A DNA stretch of 64,000 nucleotides, taken from NCBI GenBank assembly GCA_935421215.2, contig OW285235.1, positions 28,760,857 through 28,824,856 of the forward strand, read 5' to 3'. The notes beneath the pieces are model-generated. The model saw only the letters and a list, made by a program, of their open reading frames with translations, ran no database searches and had not been told where the DNA came from. The position numbers and the translations under genes were made by a program. The DNA comes from Melolontha melolontha (lineage: Eukaryota > Arthropoda > Insecta > Coleoptera > Scarabaeidae). Position 1 is the stretch's first letter, and each line of letters starts with the position of its first letter. Positions 1 through 8,476 of the stretch are shown here, piece after piece.

Positions 1-795
1 AAAGTGTTCAGGAATATTTGCGTTGGGAGAAGGTGTGGGGGACTGAGGAAGATCAGTTATTTCAGGAGCTGCTTGAGGAATTGCAGGTGGTTCAGTAAAA
101 GAGCCGGAAACATTCATTTGAGGTTGGGACGCTGAAAAATGAGTAGTCTGAGACTGAGACAAGATTACTACAGATTCTGTGGTTAGATTAATCGTCTCCA
201 CAATCTGTGGTATTCTTGCCACCCCTCGTGTCACATTTACATCATCACACCTTTGCCTTCTTCCTACTGTATCGTCCGTGAGCAGTGTTCGCAGATTCGG
301 CGCTCGAACCGCTCGAACACTAGAACTACAAGTTGAATAGGGTAAAGGTACATAGTGTTTAGTATTTTGCCCTCGTCGTCTTTCGGTCCTCGTAGTGTGT
401 TCTTGTCCTGTGGTAGAGATTGTCAAGTTCCTGTACATACGTCGTCGGGCAGTCAGTTCGCGTCGTTGTACCCTATCCAATTTGTAGTACTCGTCCTTCG
501 ACAAATAAGGAGGAGGTTGCAAAGGTGGAACGGTAGTTAATTGTGACACGAAAGCAGGTGGATTAACTTCTGCCGCAACACCTACTTCAACAGTATGCGG
601 TAGGGGTCGTACTGCAGAAGTAGATGGAACTGCAGAAGGTAATTCAACTGACTCCGATTGTCGTCTAACGTCTGTCTGACGGGATGTTTCACCCAGTTGT
701 CTTTCTAGTGACAACATCATTTCGAAGTCTATATTTTCTACATTTACAACATTTTCAACATTTTCTAAACAACAGTTGCAATCATCGTTATTAGT
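1..795 (-). CDS. partial coding exon, unrecognised protein
   Basis: The minus strand is open for 265 codons from a splice acceptor (a T-rich tract then TTTTATTTTAG, ending at base 796) to the window edge, so the exon continues beyond base 1. The peptide opens with Asn/Asp/Cys-rich residues, then acidic repeats of ENV type. It has a basic patch (KDEYYKLDRVQRREL followed by TARRRMYRN, roughly residues 100-125) and a Pro/Ser/Thr-rich tail. Codon use is less AT-biased than the flanks, as expected for real coding sequence. I recognise no domain. The phase fits an upstream exon supplying only the ATG (see 1176 and 1638). It could be a host gene or a transposon accessory protein. Confidence 0.6.
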
Positions 796-1170
796 CTAAA
801 ATAAAAAAGATAATTAACTATGACAAATGAATGTGAAGAATTTGTAAATTTAAATTATATTCTCTATGCAATTACAAAAACTATTTAAATTATTTTCTCA
901 CTGCAATAAATAATTACTCACACCCAGAAAATTATTTCAATGCTTAATGTATTAACCATACATCGTTCCGTAAAATCGGAACATAATACAAAAACTCAAA
1001 GTCAATTGTAGCTGTAATTTTAATGTTATTTTGACATAATAGTGACATTAATAATAGGCAAATGATTGAATTTGTGTGCACAGTTATATTATGAATAAAT
1101 ACAGGAATATATAGGATAATAATAAGTAAAAAGCATATACAAGAAATACAATGTAATAAATGTAATAATA

Positions 1171-1240
1171 CTCACCATTATTCTGCAAGAGATGATATGT
1201 GAATGGTTTACAAGAAGAATAAAGGAAGTATATATATTAA
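1171..1240 (-). promoter_or_regulatory. candidate promoter and first exon A (ATG|GTGAGT)
   Basis: On the minus strand an ATG (1176-1178) is followed at once by a consensus splice donor GTGAGT. An AT-rich TATA-like stretch lies about 50-60 bases upstream, near 1229-1240. Splicing to the acceptor at 796 would join ATG in phase 0 to the open exon at 1-795. This is inferred from signals only; transcript data are needed to confirm it. Confidence 0.4.
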
Positions 1241-1632
1241 AATCTCTAGGTCAAAACACGTCACGCTTTAAGAATAACAATGTTTTATACGTATGTCTGC
1301 TATTATGGAAAATAAGTTTTTTACACAATTTGTGAAGGTTAATGTTTTTTTTATTTTATTTTTAATTTATTTTAAATTTTGGTGTTTTTTTTACATAATA
1401 GTGATATTACCAATAATATATTAACAATAGACAAAAGTTTGAATTTGTGTGCACTTTCATATTATTATAAAAGAGTAAACGCAAGAATCTAGTGGATGTA
1501 AGCATTTAATTTGAACTGTATACATTATTTTAGAATAAAATACAAATATGTGTTAATATTATTTAAAAATAAATATATATTTTAATTTATTTTTATTATT
1601 TACAGTATTAAAAGAAAAATTAATTTAGTGTA

Positions 1633-1691
1633 CTCACCATTATGTTGATTATTTGAATGATTTTTAAGATAAATACAGGCTGTATATATAT
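1633..1691 (-). promoter_or_regulatory. candidate promoter and first exon B (ATG|GTGAGT)
   Basis: This is a second copy of the arrangement at 1171-1240: ATG at 1638-1640 directly followed by GTGAGT, with a TATATATA stretch at about 1682-1690, some 45 bases upstream. It would splice in the same phase to the exon at 1-795. The two copies suggest duplicated alternative first exons. Confidence 0.35.
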
Positions 1692-1693
1692 CA

Positions 1694-1995
1694 AAAATAC
1701 CTATGTTAGAATACGTCAAACGTTGAAAAACAATTTTTTATACGTCTGTTACTTAATATGGAAATTTTAGTTGTTTACAGAAGAAATGAAAGGTTAAAGG
1801 TTTTTATACGTCTGTCTGCTATTAATAAGTTGCTTACACAATTTAAAATACCTATGTTAGAATACGTCACGTTCTTGAAAAACAATTTTTTATACGTCTG
1901 TTACTTAATATGGATAATTTAGTTGTTTACAGAAGAAATGAAAGGTTAAAGGTTTTTATACGTCTGTCTGCTATTAATAAGTTGCTTACATAATT
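1694..1995. repeat. 151 bp tandem duplication upstream of the first exons
   Basis: Two direct copies start at 1694 and 1845, both with AAAATACCTATGTTAGAATA and both containing ATACGTCTGTTACTTAATAT. A more diverged copy of the same material lies near 1250-1350. The repeat carries several ATACGTC words. It sits just upstream of candidate first exon B, so promoter-region duplication is a reasonable reading. Confidence 0.75.
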
Positions 1996-2912
1996 TGTGA
2001 AGGTTACGGTTTTTTATTATTTATGTCTGTCTGCTAATAACATTTTTAAATTAGTTACTGTTGAGAGTTTGTACAGTGCACATGAAATGTAATAAGGTGT
2101 TTTATTTAAGTGTAATAGTGCTGTTAATAAGTTGTTTACACAATTTGTGAAGGATTTTAAATTTAGTTGCCATTTTTTAGATGTGGTAGATGTGAACATG
2201 TGAAAAAAACAACAGAAATTTTTTTTTTGGAAAAGGTAACATTTTTTGTTATTCTAAAGTTCCGATCTTACCCCTCCGCATTCCATTTTGTTCTCTATAT
2301 TTTTTTTTATTTGTTGTACTCAATTTTGATTCTCTTAACGCATTTTTTTTGGAGGGGGGGTAATTTCCCCTCCAATTTTTGTTTTTTCTTTACTAACCGA
2401 AAAACACAAAAAAACAAAAAAAGTCGATTATCTCGGAACCTACTCGGATTTGAGCTGTGTTTGGGCCCCCCCCACCATCCCCCCCCACCCACCACCCACC
2501 GCCTCCTCCGGATCTTCCCCCCCCACCCTCCCCTTTTTTTTCAACCATAGGTCCACCCCCCCCTCATTTTCGCGAGCGATCCAAAAATGCAATAAAAAAA
2601 AATTACCATATAAAAATAATTTTCTTGGAATTAATTTTGTAAACAACTTGTTTTAATAGCGTTATAGCACACAGACGCGTGTAAGTAATGTATAGTAAAG
2701 TTCATGAACACTTAGGTGAGTAACCTTACTTAATTTTGTAAATATGAAAAAATTCTTGAAAACTTATTTTTGTAAATAACTAATTTTAATAGCTTGATAG
2801 CAGATAGAGGCGTATAAATAATGTAAAAAAATAAAAACAATATTTTCTTTAATTTTATGTTTATTTCATTCTTTAATATATTACATCAATAATCGACATC
2901 ATATTAATATTT

Positions 2913-3230
2913 TTACTTAATTATACATTTACATAATCTGCAATCTCGTCTCCTAACACAACCCTCCACGACATCACCCTCGTACAACTGATGTTCCATA
3001 CATGGCCTGCATTTTATTAAATCTTCATCCAATTGATAATATTTCGGTAACCGATGCCAGACCATCTCCAAATCAATACACCTCACTTTTGAAATTAAAA
3101 ATGATTTTGGTATGAACATTAAATTCCAAGCATTTATACCAACTAATGATCCTTCTGCTTCATATTGATGTATAACATTTCCGACCCTCTCGACACCATT
3201 CCGTACAATTCTAGTCCAAATACTGCCCAT
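2913..3230 (-). CDS. small Cys-rich protein, last gene of capsid-module cluster
   Basis: A 105-residue open frame begins at a true ATG (3228-3230). The C-terminal third has paired cysteines (CRPCMEHQ, then CVRRRDCRLCKC), suggesting a small metal-binding or disulfide-linked fold. I recognise no family. It lies 37 bases downstream of the 3268-3765 gene on the same strand and is followed by a polyadenylation signal about 50 bases past its stop, so it probably closes a shared transcript. Its place in the module suggests a structural or accessory role, but that rests on context alone. Confidence 0.5.
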   Translation of the reverse strand: MGSIWTRIVRNGVERVGNVIHQYEAEGSLVGINAWNLMFIPKSFLISKVRCIDLEMVWHRLPKYYQLDEDLIKCRPCMEHQLYEGDVVEGCVRRRDCRLCKCIIK

Positions 3231-3267
3231 TCTGACTACACTATTTGTAAATATTTACCGATATCGA

Positions 3268-3765
3268 TTAAAATTTTTTTCTCTCTAAACTGTGGTACAT
3301 TAAATACTTATGCAATCGTTCGACATTAGTTAGTGCACAAACAACGGAATCGCCAACGTGAAAACTGCAACTTGGTTCTTCTTTTCTTATTTTATCGGCA
3401 TCAATTAAATCTACTATTCGTTTATTCTTCAAAATACTCTTCAAAAATTCTAGCTTCTCCCTTCCTTTAACGTACACCACGTTCACGTCGGCACACAATC
3501 GTTTAATAATTCCTTCAAACTCAGTCGCACATATATATCCTTCTTCCCACCTTAACCCGTGATGACAGCTGTAAGCATATCTCGCGACACGTTTATCCTC
3601 ATCTGTCAAAGCATTAAAACTTAGCACAGGTTTGAAAACAAAATGACTCTTTTTGAAATTATTGTCACATGTAGCCAACTCCTTCGGCATTACCCTATGT
3701 ATTTCAGAACGATACCATTGAAAATCGATAACAATAGACTTTTTGCCACGTCTTGCAGTCATCAT
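3268..3765 (-). CDS. conserved Polinton-type accessory protein, possible nuclease fold
   Basis: The open frame runs 174 codons from 3792, but the first ATGs are the adjacent pair at 3763-3765 and 3760-3762, giving about 165 residues. Visible motifs are VIDFQ near the N-terminus, HGLRWEEG, VVYVKGREK, IVDLIDADK and a C-terminal SCSFHVGD-CALTNVE stretch. This pattern matches my memory of a widespread family of uncharacterised insect and cnidarian proteins linked to Polinton-like elements. The early Asp, middle Asp/Glu and late His recall RNase H-like exonucleases, but I cannot confirm an active site. It follows the capsid gene on the same strand, under 100 bases away. Confidence 0.5.
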   Translation of the reverse strand: MMTARRGKKSIVIDFQWYRSEIHRVMPKELATCDNNFKKSHFVFKPVLSFNALTDEDKRVARYAYSCHHGLRWEEGYICATEFEGIIKRLCADVNVVYVKGREKLEFLKSILKNKRIVDLIDADKIRKEEPSCSFHVGDSVVCALTNVERLHKYLMYHSLERKKF

Positions 3766-3862
3766 GTAACGATTAACTAACCAACTACACAAACTGCATC
3801 ACCTCAGTCCGCATCTCATTTAACAACAACATCCTACCCCTATTACGATATCTATTGTGCCG

Positions 3863-5083
3863 CTAATATTTTCGTTGAACCACTTTATTAAATGGTGAAT
3901 ACTGATATAATTTATTATGCATGATCAAACAGTATAGAATGGTATCCTTTGGCACATTAGCCTTCGTTGTAAACTCAATTCTTACTTCTACACCACTTTT
4001 ATGTACCGCATCTTCTTGATGTGAACAATCTATACCTATTAGCGGACACAATTTAAACTGATTCAGTTTCATAAGCGGTTCGCTATGATCGTAACCATAG
4101 TAACTCTGTTGAAATCTAGCGTACATATTATATAAAACAGCTACGCGATTCTCGTCAAAATCAACACGAACATTTTCGTATGGGTATCTCTTCCCATTCA
4201 AATAAGCCATCACGTCCGTTAAATTAATTGCATCAAATTTGCTCATATTTTGAGACAAACTTCCTTTTTTCCCACTTTGAAAACCCAAAATTATATACCT
4301 CGGTGTTTCTAATTGTGGGGCAGTTTTAATTGCCCAACTATGTTTAGTTGTCTCAGGAATTCCCGGATTTTCGTGAATTTCCCAACCTCTAAAAAACATT
4401 TCCATCAGAGTATTCTTCGTTGTTAATTTTGTCAGGGATAAATCTTGAGCCATACCCACTTTAACATGGGGTACTCGCCATATTATACTATCAATAATTA
4501 ATTTCATTTCTTCATCGGCAACAGTGTTCATTATCGCATCGCTATCATCAGCACATCTCTTCAATATTAATTCTTGCGGCATATGCATAATAATCTGCTT
4601 TACGTCTTCTGCAAAACCCAATAACATTTTAAGTGGAATACAAATACTAAAATTTCCTCTAACATCTAAAACTGGAGCCTTCCCTGTAGTAAATTCCCAA
4701 CCGCAATTTTCTAATTTATTTATATAACTCGGACTATAAGAAAAATATCCCTTCATAGTTGATGTTATACCCACATTTCTAACTTCATCTACCTCCGATC
4801 CACTCATTACATATCTGATATTACTAAACATAAAAGCTCCGGCATTATGAATCAGAGATGCTGTAGCACTTGCTTTACTAACATCACTAGCTAATCGTAA
4901 TTTCCCTTCTATTAATAATTCCGATTCGGATGGTAGAGTATATTTATCTATTTCTGGAACCACAATTCGTATTTCATCATTATTCCCATATTTTGGTGAG
5001 CCAAATGGTGCATGATTGTGGTATTCCAATTCGATAATTGAATTATCCACACGAACTTTTCTCAAAACATCTAACACTTCCAT
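3863..5083 (-). CDS. probable double-jelly-roll major capsid protein
   Basis: This intact 406-residue frame starts at an ATG (5081-5083). The predicted product would form the main shell of an icosahedral virion. Family-like features: SNIRYVMSGSEVDEVRNVG at residues 87-105, KGYFSYSP at 111-118, KMLLGFAED at 152-160, PRYIILGFQ at 261-269, YLNGKRYPYENV at 294-305, and a C-terminal beta-rich stretch with IGIDCSHQED at 349-358. Proteins with these motifs occur widely in insects and Hydra as products of Polinton/adintovirus-like elements. It is shorter than the roughly 550-650 residues I would expect of classic Polinton hexons, so it may be a compact subfamily. TATA-like stretches lie about 100 bases upstream (5170-5200). 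No internal stop or frameshift is visible. Confidence 0.65.
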   Translation of the reverse strand: MEVLDVLRKVRVDNSIIELEYHNHAPFGSPKYGNNDEIRIVVPEIDKYTLPSESELLIEGKLRLASDVSKASATASLIHNAGAFMFSNIRYVMSGSEVDEVRNVGITSTMKGYFSYSPSYINKLENCGWEFTTGKAPVLDVRGNFSICIPLKMLLGFAEDVKQIIMHMPQELILKRCADDSDAIMNTVADEEMKLIIDSIIWRVPHVKVGMAQDLSLTKLTTKNTLMEMFFRGWEIHENPGIPETTKHSWAIKTAPQLETPRYIILGFQSGKKGSLSQNMSKFDAINLTDVMAYLNGKRYPYENVRVDFDENRVAVLYNMYARFQQSYYGYDHSEPLMKLNQFKLCPLIGIDCSHQEDAVHKSGVEVRIEFTTKANVPKDTILYCLIMHNKLYQYSPFNKVVQRKY

Positions 5084-5197
5084 AATTAAAGTAATTCTAC
5101 CTCACAGTGACAAGCAACTTCTCGCAACACAAATTATTCTTACACTGACAAAATATCCTCATCCTTTTTCTATAAATACTATTTTTATACTCCGTAT

Positions 5198-5362
5198 TTA
5201 TACCAAAACTCTGTAACCCAAATTTTTCAAAAATTTTCTATTTTCACCTGATAAACCACCATATTTCACTATTCGCCCCATCCCGCTCCTCAATTTATTT
5301 GATGACTTTCCTGTAGATCGTCGAACTTGCTTCCAAAATTTATTGTTAGTATTACTTCTCAT
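5198..5362 (-). CDS. 54-residue highly basic protein between penton and capsid genes
   Basis: A short frame from ATG at 5360-5362 to TAA at 5198-5200 encodes 54 residues. It opens MRSNTNNKFWKQVRR and ends in a motif reading LSGENRKFLKNLGY before a hydrophobic tail. About a quarter of the residues are Lys or Arg and there are very few acidic ones. It fills an otherwise empty 300-base gap between two structural genes on the same strand. Small basic proteins here in adeno-like virions condense DNA, so a core-protein role is plausible but inferred. The clean ATG, position and charge argue against a chance frame. Confidence 0.5.
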   Translation of the reverse strand: MRSNTNNKFWKQVRRSTGKSSNKLRSGMGRIVKYGGLSGENRKFLKNLGYRVLV

Positions 5363-5387
5363 GTTGCTTAAAATTTGTTTGTAGTAG

Positions 5388-6128
5388 TCACTGTTTTCTT
5401 CTTAATCGTAAATAAACTGTTAACTCTTCACCTCTCAAATCAATTAATCGTCCGTTCTGATCGACGGCTCGAATTATAATATTCGTTAACATGTTCACAT
5501 TCACGGGCATATAAATGTTCTCTTGCGGAACTTCTATTATCTTAAACCCTGGTGGAACATTCGGATGAAAATGATATAAAACATGCGACAACTCCCCGTT
5601 AATATATGAACCAGCAACTACATTACACATAATATCGATGGCACTCATTTTATTAATATCAACCACCTCATCACTGGTCCTCGGAATATTTCCTTGTATT
5701 TTAACTTTTCCAAAGCCTAGTAGAGAACCAATTGAATTTTCTACAGTAAAATCGATATCCACTGAAGACTTAATAGTTGCTTTCAAGGTATTATTATTTG
5801 CGCTTAAATTAAAAAAATTCTTATCATCTGTACCGAGACGCACTTGTTCTTCAATATACTTCTCTAAATCTGCTACGTCATAAGTACCATGTGGAACTAA
5901 TATATTCTCCCAATTCCCGGGCTTACCCGGGGCTATAGCATAATATCGAAATACATTATTCTCCGATGTAACATTAGAAATAGAATTATAAGTTTGCAAA
6001 CTCAACATACACATTTCAAATTCACCATTTAAATATACAGGCGGATTCAATACACATGTCAACTGTGGTCCTTCTCCTGATAAAACAAAAGCCAAATTAT
6101 CCGCACCTCCATCACCATCACGTTCCAT
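5388..6128 (-). CDS. probable penton (minor capsid) protein, single jelly roll
   Basis: The frame is open from 6146, but the first ATG is at 6126-6128, giving 246 residues starting MERDGDGG. The order is an N-terminal arm with QLTCVLNPPVYLNGEFEMCM, a central region with NFFNLSANNNTL and SIGSLLGFGK, and a C-terminal beta-rich end reading IIIRAVDQNGRLIDLRGEEL then TVYLRLRRK. That last motif is what I associate with penton-like proteins of insect Polinton and adintovirus relatives, which sit at capsid vertices. The gene lies between the protease and the basic protein on the same strand and appears intact. Assignment rests on motif memory and neighbours. Confidence 0.6.
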   Translation of the reverse strand: MERDGDGGADNLAFVLSGEGPQLTCVLNPPVYLNGEFEMCMLSLQTYNSISNVTSENNVFRYYAIAPGKPGNWENILVPHGTYDVADLEKYIEEQVRLGTDDKNFFNLSANNNTLKATIKSSVDIDFTVENSIGSLLGFGKVKIQGNIPRTSDEVVDINKMSAIDIMCNVVAGSYINGELSHVLYHFHPNVPPGFKIIEVPQENIYMPVNVNMLTNIIIRAVDQNGRLIDLRGEELTVYLRLRRKQ

Positions 6129-6177
6129 TTTATATACATACAACAATATTAAATTATTTACTAAAAGAAACTCGTTC

Positions 6178-6594
6178 TCAACTAATGAATCCTTTCAAAA
6201 AGAATAAACACAAATGTCCACAATTCACAGTATTCAAGTCTTGATATCTCTTATAGTTATATCGTATAACGCCACCCGCATTCGATAATAAATAGTTTTC
6301 GACCTCAGTCGGAGGTCTTAAATCACCATAACTATCGAAATACTTTATTATATCATCATGCTTCATATAAGCTACCCAATGAGTACCTTCTCCAACATTA
6401 TCGTCCAAATTAACTATTCCCTTTTCTCTTTTGCGTATGATTGCTGGTAGGACATCTCTACTAAATATACCCCGAAAATTTCTTATTTTCCATCCTCTAA
6501 CATATTTCCATAAATCGACTTCAGTTAGAGGTCTTCGGGGTAATTTGCTTAACCGTTTTTTGAAACATTTCCACTGGGTAAATATACACCACAA
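6178..6594 (-). pseudogene. adenain-like maturation protease, no in-frame ATG
   Basis: The open frame encodes an Ulp1/adenovirus-type cysteine protease of the kind that matures capsid precursors. Counted from the frame start, the triad is visible as His72 in GTHWVAY, Asp87 in YFDSYG and Cys125 in NCGHLCLFFL, with Gln118 placed for the oxyanion hole. FRGIFSRDVLP and GIVNLDDN are further family landmarks. The length (138) is near the usual 130-200. The frame opens with TTG, and no ATG precedes the catalytic core; an ATG just upstream of the conserved part sits in another frame next to a run of six A. This suggests a one-base indel, real or a sequencing error. It overlaps the preceding gene by 46 bases. 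Confidence 0.7.
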
Positions 6595-6806
6595 CCAGAT
6601 TTGTATGGTTTAATATATAACCCACTCCCAATTGGTATTCCACACCCCGACTTATATGGTTTCACATATAAGCCGCTACCAGCTTTTGACTCCATAGCAG
6701 TATTGTGGCGTTTAGTTTCTTCTAATCGATCTCTTGCAGCTTTAGATGAATTAACTGCATTCGCAATAGCTGCAGCACCTCCACCTAGCGATCCCAGGGC
6801 ACCCAA
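6549..6806 (-). pseudogene. Gly/Ala-rich protein with GSGLY repeat (pVI/pX-like), start missing
   Basis: About 85 residues. The first part is a Gly/Ala-rich amphipathic stretch (LGSLGGGAAAIANAVNSSKA), the second carries two copies of GSGLYxKPYKSGCG at residues 43-56 and 60-73. Proteins of this build in adeno-like and Polinton-like elements resemble minor core or membrane-active proteins and are usually protease substrates; a Gly-Gly lies near the N-terminus. The frame opens at TTG with a TAA codon 10 codons upstream and no ATG before residue 38. The true start is lost, or supplied by splicing at a TTTGCAG just upstream of the frame. Function is inferred from composition and position. Confidence 0.5.
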
Positions 6807-6942
6807 AGCTGCAAATAACGGAATTAATAATTAATTAATAATTCAATATACTTAGTTCCTTAATTTCTACTCATAATATAAAATAAAAGACTGTATTCAT
6901 AACATAATTTATTATTATTAATTTTTATATGTACATATAATT

Positions 6943-7743
6943 TCAATTACGATTTCTTCTTATTAGATCAATATCCTGATAAACTTTTTGAAGATGATTT
7001 ACCAACATCTCTTTTGTTATACACACACATTCTAGAGTTGATCCCTGCAAAACTTTCTCTATTTCCATATTCAGATCCCCTCCACTTACAGATAGATATT
7101 GAATAACATCCTTATAAAATTCATCATACTTTAAGTTTCTTAACGATTCCAACCGGGATTCCAGCACCTTTCTCACACGCCACAATTCTAACAAACCTTC
7201 AATTGATAAATACAACAAATCTCCGTCTTTGTCAATTTTTAATATTCTGTTCTCCCCATCAAAACATTCGCTAGAAAGTTCTAAATTCGATATGCGCATA
7301 CTTGGAAACTTTCCACCACAATAATCGAAATACTTCTTCAATTTCGCGCTCTGCATCATAAATTCTGCCCATTCTTCAGAATTAAAAAATATGCATTGCT
7401 TTCTCACACCAACAATCTTCACTATCGGTTTGAAAAAATTATCTGGTAATAAACCAACACATACCCACTTTGAATGACTTTTATTTAAAAAATATATGCT
7501 CTCTGCTACTAGAGGTAAATTCCATGAAGATTCGAAAACTAATTTTTCAGAACATCTGTCAAATTCTTTCCAAAAATTATCCATTTTTCCCACTTCCGCA
7601 AAAAAATTTTCTATCATAGGATCGAGCACTTTTTTCTCCATTACCTTATTAAAATGTTCTTCGTTAGCACTCACAATTCTTAATTCACCTTCTTCTAAAC
7701 TATCTAAACGATCACAGCCACACTTACGCTTCACCGTTCCCAT
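6943..7743 (-). CDS. unrecognised 266-residue protein of the capsid module
   Basis: An intact frame begins at ATG (7741-7743). A TATA box, TATATAAA on the minus strand, lies only about 30 bases upstream near 7774-7781, leaving a very short leader, as in virus-type late promoters. An AATAAA signal lies about 30 bases past the stop (6908-6913), so this gene may be transcribed alone. The protein starts MGTVKRKCGCDRLD, is rich in Glu, Leu and Lys, and has predicted helical stretches toward the C-terminus (LEEVRKVLE-type content near 190-215). I recognise no domain. It lies upstream of the structural genes on the same strand. Confidence 0.55.
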   Translation of the reverse strand: MGTVKRKCGCDRLDSLEEGELRIVSANEEHFNKVMEKKVLDPMIENFFAEVGKMDNFWKEFDRCSEKLVFESSWNLPLVAESIYFLNKSHSKWVCVGLLPDNFFKPIVKIVGVRKQCIFFNSEEWAEFMMQSAKLKKYFDYCGGKFPSMRISNLELSSECFDGENRILKIDKDGDLLYLSIEGLLELWRVRKVLESRLESLRNLKYDEFYKDVIQYLSVSGGDLNMEIEKVLQGSTLECVCITKEMLVNHLQKVYQDIDLIRRNRN

Positions 7744-7855
7744 TATATATACTGACTTCTTAACATCGCTGGATTTATATAGTAGCCCCTATGAACTGCC
7801 GCTGGCAAACACCAACTGCGTCTTTATAAACCTCTCATCGGTAAACCTGCGCTTT

Positions 7856-7912
7856 GATTCTAGCACCTCCTCATGTAGAACCTCCTCATTGCCCTTGAGC
7901 TGTGCCACAGGT
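7856..7912 (+). repeat. copy of the CTCCTCAT hairpin-arm repeat
   Basis: GATTCTAGCACCTCCTCATG and the following bases to GCTGTGCCACA match the arm at 8477-8531 almost base for base. This copy lies in the gap upstream of the 6943-7743 gene, whose promoter is nearby. The repeat contains ACCTCCTCAT twice. Its function is unknown; it may be an element-end sequence that was duplicated. Confidence 0.8.
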
Positions 7913-7946
7913 TCACCTTATTTAAAATATATTATTTAAATCATAT

Positions 7947-8288
7947 TTAATGTTTTAGTTTTTTCTTTTTCGGTATTCCAAATTTTCTAAATTGTTGGGT
8001 AATACTCTTTTTACAAACTGAGCAATTTCTCTTTGAAGGGGCTGGACCGTCAATTTGTTCCTCACCGGTATTATAGTGTCTAAAACACGGTCGATATTCT
8101 TCTAGTTCAATTTGTTTGTCAGGTGAAATTAAATGCCAGAACTCCTCTATCCATTCTGGGGCTACTTTCGTTTTAAATAAATCTATTGGAATATATTCTA
8201 TTAGATTTGTTTTAATACCAGATAGATGACCATAATTTTCATAAACAAACTTGACTGCTTCTAATATTAATTCTAGGTGTTGGGACAT
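7947..8288 (-). CDS. unrecognised 113-residue protein with CxxC and basic tail
   Basis: An intact frame starts at ATG (8286-8288). The N-terminal half is acidic and helical (MSQHLELILEAVKFVYENYG). The C-terminal part has C68, H71 and the pair C89/C92 in CSVCKK, a possible small zinc knuckle, followed by a Lys-rich tail (PKKKKLKH) that could bind DNA or act as a nuclear signal. I recognise no family. It is the first gene of the leftward cluster, next to the repeat-rich right border. Confidence 0.5.
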   Translation of the reverse strand: MSQHLELILEAVKFVYENYGHLSGIKTNLIEYIPIDLFKTKVAPEWIEEFWHLISPDKQIELEEYRPCFRHYNTGEEQIDGPAPSKRNCSVCKKSITQQFRKFGIPKKKKLKH

Positions 8289-8400
8289 TTTGTTTTAATC
8301 GCTGGTTTCAGTATACTAAGCTTCTATATTATTTTCAACAATATTTATTGGTGATCAAAGTCAATGAGGAGGTTTTAGAATTGTTTGGAAGTTAATGGAA

Positions 8401-8433
8401 CCTTGATATAACCTTGATATGACCTTGACTTTG

Positions 8434-8471
<38 letters not shown>
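8401..8471. repeat. CCTTGA hexamer array
   Basis: CCTTGA repeats run from scattered copies at 8401-8428 into an uninterrupted head-to-tail block to 8471. Each junction reads TGACCTTGA, whose complement TCAAGGTCA is the extended half-site bound by FTZ-F1/NR5 and ERR type nuclear receptors. Whether it is bound is not known; it may simply be a microsatellite. Confidence 0.85.
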
Positions 8472-8476
8472 ATAGT

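Larger units (their letters stand above)
796..2912. other. intergenic AT-rich stretch with homopolymer runs
   Basis: Apart from the candidate first exons and the tandem duplication, this holds AT-rich DNA and a low-complexity block near 2210-2580 of T runs, G runs and a C-rich tract (about 2466-2535). Open frames across that block encode only Pro-rich low-complexity peptides. A polyadenylation signal for the leftward capsid cluster (AATAAA on the minus strand) lies at 2860-2865. Confidence 0.6.

Noticed and set aside
2167..2656. Several overlapping open frames of 60-127 codons on both strands
   Set aside because: They translate T, G and C homopolymer runs into Pro- and Phe-rich low-complexity peptides; no coding signature or family resemblance.
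8401..8471. Hexamer array considered as a CRISPR-like or telomeric repeat
   Set aside because: No spacers, and the unit does not match TTAGG or TTAGGG telomere repeats.
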